From NCBI RefSeq assembly GCF_000282335.1, contig NZ_AKJM01000187.1, forward strand, positions 1 through 52,899: DNA of 52,899 nt. Reading direction: 5' to 3'. Numbering within the stretch: position 1 is the first letter of the stretch; every line of letters starts with the position of its first letter. Source of the DNA: Pseudomonas sp. GM48 (GTDB taxonomy: Bacteria; Pseudomonadota; Gammaproteobacteria; Pseudomonadales; Pseudomonadaceae). The translations under genes were made by a program, and so were the position numbers. The notes beneath the pieces were generated by a model. The model searched no databases. It saw only the letters and a list, made by a program, of their open reading frames with translations, and was not told where the DNA came from. Of the stretch, positions 7,828-15,330 are shown piece after piece.

Positions 7828-9594
7828 ATGAGCCATTCAGATGCTTCGCCCCCCCTCCCGGAGCCGGGCCGGATAGCCCGCCGGGATGAACAGACCGGTT
7901 GGCGCCGCTGGCTACCGGGGCTGGGCGTGCTGCGCGAATACCAATTGGCATGGTTGCGTTACGACATCGTGGCCGGCCTGGTGTTGACCACGATGCTGGT
8001 GCCCGTCGGTATCGCCTATGCGGTGGCATCGGGGGTGCCCGGCATTTATGGCCTCTACGCGACGATCGTTCCGCTATTGTTCTATGCCTTGTTTGGCCCC
8101 AGCCGAATTCTGGTGATGGGGCCGGATTCCTCCCTGGTGGCTGTCATCCTTGCTGTCATCATTCCACTCTCCGGCGGTAACCCGCAGCGTGCCGTCGCCC
8201 TGGCGGGGATGATGGCGATCGTGTCGGGCGCGGTGTGTATCCTGGCCGGTATGGCGCGCCTGGGTTTTATTACCGAGCTTCTGTCCAAGCCGATCCGCTA
8301 TGGCTACATGAACGGCATCGCACTGACCGTATTGATCAGCCAATTGCCCAAGCTGTTCGGTTTTTCGATTGAGTCCGCCGGTCCATTGAGAAACCTGTGG
8401 GCCATCGCCTCAGCGCTGATGGAGGGAAAAGCCAACTGGACCGCCTTCATGGTCGGCGCGCTCACCCTGGCGGTGATCCTGCTACTCAAAAGATGGCCGC
8501 GACTGCCGGGCATCCTGATCGCTGTGGTAGGCGCGACGGTCGCCGTGGGTGTATTCGATCTTGCGGCACGCGCCGGTGTGTCGGTCCTCGGTTCGCTCCC
8601 CCAAGGCTTGCCCGGGTTCGCCATCCCCTGGATCACCACCGCCGATATCGTCCCGGTTTTGATTGGTGGTTGCGCCGTCGCACTCGTTTCGTTCGCCGAC
8701 ACCAGCGTGCTGTCGCGGGTCTATGCGGCGCGGACCCGAACCTACGTCAACCCGAATCAGGAAATGGTCGGCCTCGGCATCGCCAACCTGGCGGCCGGTT
8801 TTTTCCAGGGCTTCCCAATCAGCAGCAGTTCGTCACGGACGCCCGTGGCCGAGGCCGCCGGAGCCAAGACCCAAATGACCGGCGTCGTCGGCGCATTAGC
8901 GGTTGCCTTGTTGCTGGTGATGGCGCCGGACCTGCTGCAACATTTGCCGTCCAGCGCACTGGCGGCAGTCGTGATTGCATCGGCCATTGGCCTGATCGAG
9001 GTCGCCGACCTGCGCCGGATCTATCGCATCCAGCGCTGGGAATGCTGGCTATCGATTGTCTGCACCGTCGGCGTGGCCGTGTTCGGCGCGATCGAGGGCA
9101 TCGGCCTGGCCATCGTGATCGCGATCATTGAATTTCTCTGGGATGCCTGGCGCCCGTATTCCGCGGTATTGGGGCGCGCTGACGGGGTCAAGGGCTACCA
9201 CGACATCAAACGCTATCCCGACGCGCGCCTGGTACCCGGTCTGGTCCTGTTTCGCTGGGACGCACCGTTGTTTTTCGCCAACGCCGAGTTGTTCCATGAC
9301 CGAGTGCTGGACGCCGTGGCGGCGTCGCCCACGCCCGTGCGCTGGCTGGTGGTCGCCGCAGAGCCGGTCACCAGCGTCGATGTGACCTCTGCCGACATGC
9401 TCGCCGAACTGGACGACACCCTGCACGCGGCGGGTATCGAGTTGTGCATTGCCGAGATGAAAGACCCGGTCAAGGACAAGCTCAAGCGGTTCGGGTTGTT
9501 TGCGCGGCTGGGTGAAACGGCGTTTTTCCCTACGGTCGGGACGGCTGTGGATAGTTATGTCGCGAAATATTCGGTGGATTGGGTGAAAGGATAG
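7828..9594 (+). CDS. SulP-family inorganic anion transporter with STAS domain
   Basis: The product has 588 residues. The SulP signature occurs early: DIVAGLVLTTMLVPVGIAYA followed by GVPGIYGLYATIVPLLFYAL. Multiple hydrophobic spans follow to about residue 430, including the conserved NQEMVGLGIANLAAGFFQGF and PISSSSSRTPVAEAAGAKTQ. The C-terminal 140 residues are a cytoplasmic STAS domain (LVLFRWDAPLFFANAELF, VDVTSADMLAELDDTL). SulP proteins carry sulfate, bicarbonate or C4-dicarboxylates; the substrate cannot be decided from sequence. The start is preceded by AGAGGGCGG. It precedes the phosphoesterase-metacaspase gene by 173 bp on the same strand, with no hairpin terminator noticed between them. 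Confidence 0.92.
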   Translation: MSHSDASPPLPEPGRIARRDEQTGWRRWLPGLGVLREYQLAWLRYDIVAGLVLTTMLVPVGIAYAVASGVPGIYGLYATIVPLLFYALFGPSRILVMGPDSSLVAVILAVIIPLSGGNPQRAVALAGMMAIVSGAVCILAGMARLGFITELLSKPIRYGYMNGIALTVLISQLPKLFGFSIESAGPLRNLWAIASALMEGKANWTAFMVGALTLAVILLLKRWPRLPGILIAVVGATVAVGVFDLAARAGVSVLGSLPQGLPGFAIPWITTADIVPVLIGGCAVALVSFADTSVLSRVYAARTRTYVNPNQEMVGLGIANLAAGFFQGFPISSSSSRTPVAEAAGAKTQMTGVVGALAVALLLVMAPDLLQHLPSSALAAVVIASAIGLIEVADLRRIYRIQRWECWLSIVCTVGVAVFGAIEGIGLAIVIAIIEFLWDAWRPYSAVLGRADGVKGYHDIKRYPDARLVPGLVLFRWDAPLFFANAELFHDRVLDAVAASPTPVRWLVVAAEPVTSVDVTSADMLAELDDTLHAAGIELCIAEMKDPVKDKLKRFGLFARLGETAFFPTVGTAVDSYVAKYSVDWVKG

Positions 9595-9767
9595 ATGCTC
9601 CCGCCATTGGACAGGCCCCCATCGCCTGACTAGCGTTGTCTGGCCGATCGAATCGCCGCATGCCTCATGGGCAACTGCCAGGCCAAGCGGACTCTCCAGC
9701 CGTCCAAGCCTTGATTGCGGTGAAACCCGAGAGGTCGAAATCGAGACTTCACAGCAAGGAGCGCACC

Positions 9768-12700
9768 ATGCCGAACAACTGGCCCGCCGGGATTGAGCAC
9801 GTTGTCGTGTTGATGATGGAAAACCGGTCATTCGATCATTTGCTGGGGGATTACACCCGTATCAACCCGGCGTGTGACGGTATCAACCGTAACGCGCCCA
9901 GCACCAATCCATTGAAGCTGGCCAATGGCAATTCGACGGTGATCACCCAGGCGTCGGAGTTCCCGGAAAACTACAGCCTGTGGGCGCCGCCGCCCCCTCT
10001 GCCTCCGGCGCTACCACCGAGCAACAGTGAGGGGTTCGACCTTGGCCATGAGTTCGTCAACGTAGAGAAGCAACTGGGCGTCTCGTTCAAGACCAGCCCG
10101 GCCAACCCCAAGCTCGATGGTTTTGCCCAGGATGCCTACGACAAGGCCCGCACAGACCTGAAGGTGTACAAAACCTGGTCGCAATCCATGGCCCAACGGG
10201 CGATGAATTACATTCCGTTCGGCGCCACACCAGCGGGCGATACGTTGCCGGCAATCCAGGGACTGGCGCGCAATTTCACCGTGTGTGATCGCTGGTTTTC
10301 CTCGGTGCCAGGTCCAACCTGGCCGAACCGTTTTTTTGCCATGCTCGGCAGTTGCAATGGCCACTTGCTGATGCCCTCGACCGGCACGGTACTGGCCGGC
10401 ATCAAAAGCCTGATCGCACAGTTCGGCGGCGAGAGTATTTTTTCGCTGCTGCGCAACAACGGCCACGACGCGCGCATTTATTCCGACGGTGCGGTTCCGC
10501 TGGCGGCGCTGGTCAAGGGTGGTTTGCAGCACCTGAGCATCGAGGACTTCAAGTCGGACGTCGCCGGTAACAAACTCCCCGAACTGTCCTGGATCGAGCC
10601 GAGCTATGGCCTGCTCAACGGCAAACTCGGGCCAAACGTGTCGCATCATCCACCGGAGGACCTGCGCTTTGGCGATCAGTTTGTCGGTGAGGTGTTCAAC
10701 GCCTTGTCGGCCAATACCGCGGTCTGGAATAAAACCTTGTTCGTGCTGCTGTACGACGAACATGGCGGTTTCCATGACCACGTGGTGCCGCCGACTTGCG
10801 TGGCGACCGGTTCAACGGTCGATGTGCCCTGGAAAAATCCCTTCACCCGTCTCGGCGTTCGTGTTCCGGCGATCCTCGCTTCGCCGTGGCTCAAGCCAGG
10901 CTTGATTCCCTGGACGGGCAACGTCCAGGCGCAGCATTACGATCACACCAGCCTGCTGGCCTTTCTGTGCGATCACTTCAAATTGCCACGCAGTGCCCTC
11001 GGCCCACGGGTAATCGCGGCGCAGCACTTCGGCAATGCGCCTATCTGGCGCACTGCACCGGGCTTAACGGCTACGCCGACATTGGCGGCCACCGTGGTGC
11101 CAAGTCGTGCTGGCTTGCCATTGATCGAGTCCGAACTGGCGACCCAAAGTCGGCAGGTGGTGGACAGTGCCACCGGTTACCTCGACGGCCTCGATCCAGA
11201 GCAAATCTGGAAGAACAGCGCCCAATGGGTCAGCGGTTTTCTCGGCAATCGCAGCCGTGCCTTGGCTGATCCGGCTCAGGCCGCGCTGACGCCCGCCGCA
11301 CCCAGTGCGGACAGCCTGGAGGCGAAACTGCGGCGCCTGCAGGATTTGATGGTCACTGCCCAAGGGCAAGCCGTTCGCCCGGTTGCGGTGCCTGCCAGCA
11401 AAGCCTTGGCAGAACCGGGAGCGGAAGTTGCGCCAGCGCGGCTGCGCGTCCTGTGCCTGCCCGGTGTCAGTTTCACGTCGGCCGACAAAGGGCAGGGCGG
11501 CATTGATACAAACTGGCAGGAGCAATGGCGCACATTGATCCGCAATCAACTGGCACAGAACGGTCGCCTCATTGACGACCAGGACATCGACTTCCTGTGC
11601 TTCGATGAGCAACTCAAGGAAGGGCCGGACTTCGCCCAGATCACCCGAGGCCTGGCGATGCTGAGGGCCGACGCCGGGGGCAAGGCCGACGAGAATTTCG
11701 GCAGTTGGGGCCTGCCGGTCAATCAGATGCTGCGCACCACGGTGGGCGCCATCGTGCAATGGATCGAAGACGCCGATTTGCGCACTGAGTTGACTCAACA
11801 TCTGCTGACGAAGATCGAGGCATTCAATCCACAGATCATCTTCGCCCAAGGCCTGGGCAGCCTGATCGGCTACGACGCCTTGCGCCGGTCGGTGGCGAAA
11901 AAAGGTTCGGCACTCAAGCGTATCGATGGCCGCGTGTTCGTCAGCTTCGGTTCACCGATCGCACTGCCGCTGGTGATGCGCGAAGTGTGGGGCGGACGGG
12001 TCCTGCGCCTGAGCGAAAACGGCCGAGGCATCCGCCGTTGGTTCCACCTCTACAACCCCAACGACGGCTTGCTGACCCGACCAATCACCTCGCCGGATTC
12101 GGCGCGGGTCGACCTGCAAACCGAATTCAGCGTGCCGCTGCGCGATGACCTGCTCGACCTCAATCACGCCGCCCAGGCCTACTTGTCGTCACCCACCAGC
12201 CAGACCAGCCTCTGGCCACAACTGGCCCGCGACGTGGTGGCCGCACGCGCACTGGAAGTGCCGGCGTTCCTGTCCCGCAGCGGCCAACGCAAACGCCGCG
12301 CCCTGGTGGTCGGCATCAACGATTACCCCGACCCGAGCGCACGCCTCGACGGCTGCATTAACGACACCTACCTGATCAGCCGCATGCTCCAGGAAAGCGG
12401 CTACGACGCTGGCGACATCCGCTTGCTGCACGACGCCCGAGCAACCCGGGCCAACTTCGTCGAGCGCCTCGAATGGCTGGTGGAAGGCGCCCGCGCCGGT
12501 GACGAGCGCGTGTTGTTCTACTCCGGCCACGGCACCCAGTTGCCGGTCTACAGCAGCAGCGGCGAAGCCGACTGCATGGACGAAACCCTGGTGCTCCACG
12601 ACTTCGACTGGGACGACGAAAGCACCCACTTCACCGACAAACTGTTCCGCCAGTTCTACAGCCACCTGCCATTCGACCCGGACGGCCACGGCGCCAAACT

Positions 12701-13271
12701 CACCGTCATGTTCGACTGCTGCTACGCCGGCGGCATGACCCGCAGCAACGGCCGCGTGCGCGGCATCACCCCACCCAGCGACATCCGCCACCGCATGCTG
12801 CGCTGGGACCCCTACGCCGGCGACTGGGACCGCCGCGTCTACGCCGTCGACGCCGACCGCCGCGACTTCAGCGAACAAGACAACAAAACCCGCGGCCTCA
12901 CCCGCACCCGCACCACCCAAGGCGCCGCCACGGGCCTTCGCCCCGAGAAAAAAGCCCAACTGCTGCGCCAAGGCAAACTCTACGGCCACCATGGGCCCTA
13001 CATGCCCCTGATGCTCTACGCCGCGAGAGAAAACGAAAAGGCCAACGAATATGAGGTGGGTTCGAACAGCTACGGCGCCTTCACTTATGCCCTGGTCGAA
13101 CAACTGCGCAAATTGCATCAAGAGGATGCGACGTTGGGGTTTGATCAGTTGATAGAACGGGTGGGGAGTGTGCTGAGCGCCAGGTCATTGGGGCAGACAC
13201 CGGAGATTGTCGGGCCGAGCGGGGTGAGGGCGGCGGTGTGCCCGTGGCGGATTAGTGGGTTAGGGAAATGA
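9768..13271 (+). CDS. Phospholipase C-type phosphoesterase / hydrolase-like / metacaspase fusion protein
   Basis: This 1167-residue protein starts at an ATG preceded by AAGGAG. Residues about 8-430 are a PF04185-type phosphoesterase (phospholipase C/acid phosphatase family): HVVVLMMENRSFDHLLGDY (Glu18, Asn19 metal/nucleophile region), WFSSVPGPTWPNRFF, SWIEPSYG, LYDEHGGFHDHVVPP and HYDHTSLLAFL. Residues about 555-720 resemble an alpha/beta hydrolase (RLRVLCLPGVSF; elbow-like FAQGLGSLIGYDAL), but the usual nucleophile Ser is Gly. Residues about 840-1160 are a C14 caspase/metacaspase domain: RRALVVGINDYPD, FYSGHGTQ with His921, and MFDCCYAGG with Cys985. There is no Tat or Sec signal, unlike secreted phospholipases of this family, so the protein is cytosolic or delivered by another route. 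A protease-controlled lipase or cell-death effector is inferred, not shown. The caspase part uses strongly C-ending codons. Confidence 0.85.
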   Translation: MPNNWPAGIEHVVVLMMENRSFDHLLGDYTRINPACDGINRNAPSTNPLKLANGNSTVITQASEFPENYSLWAPPPPLPPALPPSNSEGFDLGHEFVNVEKQLGVSFKTSPANPKLDGFAQDAYDKARTDLKVYKTWSQSMAQRAMNYIPFGATPAGDTLPAIQGLARNFTVCDRWFSSVPGPTWPNRFFAMLGSCNGHLLMPSTGTVLAGIKSLIAQFGGESIFSLLRNNGHDARIYSDGAVPLAALVKGGLQHLSIEDFKSDVAGNKLPELSWIEPSYGLLNGKLGPNVSHHPPEDLRFGDQFVGEVFNALSANTAVWNKTLFVLLYDEHGGFHDHVVPPTCVATGSTVDVPWKNPFTRLGVRVPAILASPWLKPGLIPWTGNVQAQHYDHTSLLAFLCDHFKLPRSALGPRVIAAQHFGNAPIWRTAPGLTATPTLAATVVPSRAGLPLIESELATQSRQVVDSATGYLDGLDPEQIWKNSAQWVSGFLGNRSRALADPAQAALTPAAPSADSLEAKLRRLQDLMVTAQGQAVRPVAVPASKALAEPGAEVAPARLRVLCLPGVSFTSADKGQGGIDTNWQEQWRTLIRNQLAQNGRLIDDQDIDFLCFDEQLKEGPDFAQITRGLAMLRADAGGKADENFGSWGLPVNQMLRTTVGAIVQWIEDADLRTELTQHLLTKIEAFNPQIIFAQGLGSLIGYDALRRSVAKKGSALKRIDGRVFVSFGSPIALPLVMREVWGGRVLRLSENGRGIRRWFHLYNPNDGLLTRPITSPDSARVDLQTEFSVPLRDDLLDLNHAAQAYLSSPTSQTSLWPQLARDVVAARALEVPAFLSRSGQRKRRALVVGINDYPDPSARLDGCINDTYLISRMLQESGYDAGDIRLLHDARATRANFVERLEWLVEGARAGDERVLFYSGHGTQLPVYSSSGEADCMDETLVLHDFDWDDESTHFTDKLFRQFYSHLPFDPDGHGAKLTVMFDCCYAGGMTRSNGRVRGITPPSDIRHRMLRWDPYAGDWDRRVYAVDADRRDFSEQDNKTRGLTRTRTTQGAATGLRPEKKAQLLRQGKLYGHHGPYMPLMLYAARENEKANEYEVGSNSYGAFTYALVEQLRKLHQEDATLGFDQLIERVGSVLSARSLGQTPEIVGPSGVRAAVCPWRISGLGK

Positions 13272-13300
13272 TGCTTTAGCGTTATCACAACCAAAGAAAA

Positions 13301-13325
13301 GGGCCGCAAGAAAATCCAGCGGCCC
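13301..13325 (-). terminator. Intrinsic terminator (minus strand) downstream of the HNH gene
   Basis: GGGCCGC and GCGGCCC pair around an 11-base loop. Read on the minus strand the hairpin is followed by TTTTCTTT, so it ends transcripts coming from the HNH/BRO side. It lies just past the stop of the metacaspase gene. Confidence 0.7.
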
Positions 13326-13364
13326 TGATAACACCAACATTCCCAAGCCAGCCGCAGACCCCCT

Positions 13365-13388
13365 GTGGGAGCGAGCTCGCTCGCGATT
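13365..13388 (+). repeat. Solo REP element
   Basis: GTGGGAGCGAGCTCGCTCGC and following bases match one arm of the REP doublets elsewhere in the window. No inverted partner of the same type lies within 150 bp. Confidence 0.65.
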
Positions 13389-13427
13389 CGCAAGATCAAC
13401 ACAACAACCAAGCCAGCGACCAACCAT

Positions 13428-13559
13428 GTGGCGAGGGGGCTTGCCCCCGTTGGGCTGCGAAGCAGCCCCAAAATCCGTAACTCGCGGAGTATCAGACAAA
13501 CCGAATTCTGCGAATTGACGACTGCTGCGCAGCCGAGCGGGGGCAAGCCCCCTCGCCAC
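13428..13559. repeat. REPIN, GTGGCGAGGGGGCTTGCCCC type
   Basis: The left arm GTGGCGAGGGGGCTTGCCCC with its hairpin GGGCTGCGAAGCAGCCC is inverted at the right end (GGGGCAAGCCCCCTCGCCAC). The sequence class differs from the GTAGGAGCGAGC and GTGGGAGCGGGC doublets. Confidence 0.85.
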
Positions 13560-13577
13560 GGGTTCTGTTTTGCTCGG

Positions 13578-14291
13578 TTATTCGGGTTTCAGCCGTTTCA
13601 CCTTTGTATAAAGCGAAGCGGTGAACTCCTCCCGATCACTCGAATGGTGACAACGTCGATGACAGTTCGGGCACAGCGCTACAGCATTGCTCGGACGGTC
13701 TGAGCCTTCCTGTGCCAAATGCTTAACGTGATGAACCTCAAGAAACGGCCTGCCCGACTTTTCAAACGGAGCAGGGTTGCCACAGCCTTCGCATTTACCT
13801 TCAGCCTGTTGGCGGACCCACGCTCTCACTTCCGGATCGCGAACATACGACTTTCCGCTGGACTGAGTTTGCTCTGGTTTCTCAATCCCCTTCGGCTCGA
13901 CTTTAATCGGTTGTCGCTCAAGCTTTGCAGCTCGCTGCTCCAGCGTGGCCTCGTCGGCTGTCGGGACGAAGTCTTCGGGAGATACAGGGCCAGGAGCATT
14001 TAGTGCTTCTCGAATGCTCTTCGCAACATTAGCGCCGACATTTTTAGCGGGCTTGTAGCCCTCAATGCGTTCACGTCCGAGTTCAACTAACACGGTCGAA
14101 ATGTTCTGCATCCGAAACTCAACCGAACCTTTGGTCCGACCAGCCAAAGCACCTTCGCGCAGGACACGATTTTCATGGGCCTTGTTGATCGCCTGACCGT
14201 TCTGCTCGCGAGAAAGCATGCTGAGATAGGCATCGACCGCAGCCTGAATCTCTACCTCACTCCAATCGCCGTTGCTCTTTTCCGTATCCAT
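13578..14291 (-). CDS. HNH endonuclease with restriction-type N-terminal domain
   Basis: The product has 237 residues. The C-terminus has an HNH site: CEGC (Cys167, Cys170), FLEVHHVKHLAQ (His187/His188), Asn202 in PSNAVALCPNC, Cys207/Cys210, and HRRCHH. The N-terminal 90 residues (AAVDAYLSMLSREQNG, GRTKGSVEFRMQNISTVLVE, ERIEGYKPAKNV) match a module often found in front of HNH and other restriction nuclease domains, so defence against foreign or modified DNA is plausible. No methylase is adjacent. The start lies 8 bp after a strong hairpin (14299-14319) that contains the only SD-like GAGGG. It follows the BRO-N gene on the same strand. Confidence 0.85.
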   Translation of the reverse strand: MDTEKSNGDWSEVEIQAAVDAYLSMLSREQNGQAINKAHENRVLREGALAGRTKGSVEFRMQNISTVLVELGRERIEGYKPAKNVGANVAKSIREALNAPGPVSPEDFVPTADEATLEQRAAKLERQPIKVEPKGIEKPEQTQSSGKSYVRDPEVRAWVRQQAEGKCEGCGNPAPFEKSGRPFLEVHHVKHLAQEGSDRPSNAVALCPNCHRRCHHSSDREEFTASLYTKVKRLKPE

Positions 14292-14298
14292 ACAATCG

Positions 14299-14319
14299 CC
14301 GAGGGTTAAATACCCTCGG
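14299..14319. promoter_or_regulatory. Perfect 8-bp inverted repeat directly before the HNH start
   Basis: CCGAGGGT and ACCCTCGG are exact inverted arms around TAAAT, ending 7 bp before the HNH start codon on the minus strand. The GAGGG that could serve as ribosome-binding site is inside one arm. It could be an operator, a translation-blocking hairpin, or a weak terminator of the BRO-N gene; no T-run follows. Confidence 0.45.
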
Positions 14320-14407
14320 ACGATACTGAGTGGCCACTACGACTGTCTACGAAAATTCCTACACAAAGAAGAGAAGGTTCTTGCGGTTGGTCCTACAAGC
14401 ACGTTAC

Positions 14408-14971
14408 CTAACCCATCGAATGCTTCGACGACTGAAACACCCGCGCAACCTTACGCCACCAAGGTTTAACCACCGGCGTCCGCCGTTGCGTGTGATCGAG
14501 CAACAGATAAGGCATGTCCCGAAGCCGAATCCAACCTTCATCCTGCCAGTGCAGCAGGCTCAGCGACATCTCCGGCCAATCCAGCAAACTCAGCATCGGC
14601 CGATCTGAATTGTCTGACTGCTCCGCATCACGTAAGGCCGGCACCACTTGATGAGTGATCCACTCACGCAGCAATCGATTTCCTGGTGCGTAGTGATAGA
14701 CCAGCAGCGCATAGACACCGGACTCACTGAGCATCAACTGCTTTTCCGGTTGCCGGTAATACTCAATCCACACCGTTTGGTGCTGGTCTTTGTCTAGCTT
14801 GTTGACGATGCGTTCACTCAGATGGAATCCCATCAAGCGGCCGATATCGCGGGAACAGAACCATGGTTGGTTTTCCAGGAGGAGGGCATGGAGAGAGAGG
14901 TTGTGGCGGGTGAAGATTGTTGGATTGAAAGGATCAGGTGTGACTGATCGGTGTTGTGTTCCTGCAGGCAT
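14408..14971 (-). CDS. BRO-N-domain (antirepressor-like) protein
   Basis: The product has 187 residues. The N-terminal half is a BRO-N domain: NPTIFTRHNLSLHALLLENQ, PWFCSRDIGRLMGFHLSER, QLMLSESGVYALLVYHYAPG and LREWITHQVVPALR. BRO-N proteins are DNA-binding and common in phages as antirepressors. The C-terminal 60 residues are not recognised. AGGGGG at the proper distance favours the ATG at 14971 over one six bases upstream. It lies between nrdB (terminator between) and the HNH gene, on the same strand as both. Confidence 0.8.
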   Translation of the reverse strand: MPAGTQHRSVTPDPFNPTIFTRHNLSLHALLLENQPWFCSRDIGRLMGFHLSERIVNKLDKDQHQTVWIEYYRQPEKQLMLSESGVYALLVYHYAPGNRLLREWITHQVVPALRDAEQSDNSDRPMLSLLDWPEMSLSLLHWQDEGWIRLRDMPYLLLDHTQRRTPVVKPWWRKVARVFQSSKHSMG

Positions 14972-14977
14972 ATCCAT

Positions 14978-15251
14978 TCCCCCTACGTGTGAAATTGATG
15001 AGGGCCGAACCCGACGTAGAGGATCTAAGAAATCCCAACAAGCTGTTCCTTTCAGACACAGGATTACGCATATTTAGCTGAAAACAGCATGCGGTCTGTG
15101 TAGCGAAGTTAGCTTCTACGTTGGGCGTTTCTTAGGCACCTACGGTAGAGCTTAGAGTCGCTTTGAATGGTCATCAATGCGGAAGGAGCTGGAATTTCCG
15201 TAGGAGTTTTAGCGATTACTGAAGATGCGAGTAAGAGTTTTCCTACCCCAT
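14978..15251. other. Intergenic stretch between the BRO-N gene and nrdB
   Basis: I see no coding pattern, RNA gene or clear repeat in this AT-richer stretch. It must hold the promoter of the BRO-N/HNH genes on the minus strand, but I cannot point to convincing -35/-10 boxes. Confidence 0.4.
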
Positions 15252-15281
15252 AAAAAAGCCCCGATCAGATCGGGGCTTTTT
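15252..15281. terminator. Intrinsic terminator after nrdB
   Basis: AAAAGCCCCGATC pairs with GATCGGGGCTTTT around a 2-base centre, with A and T tracts on both sides, so it can work in both directions. It is 49 bp past the nrdB stop. Confidence 0.85.
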
Positions 15282-15330
15282 GGTATTCGATTTGTCGATT
15301 CAAGTCGCCAAATCGCGGCTAGCTTGGGAA

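Noticed and set aside
12189..13121. 310-codon minus-strand frame rich in Ala/Val opposite the caspase domain
   Set aside because: Its composition is the direct consequence of C-ending codons on the other strand; the plus strand carries the caspase motifs.
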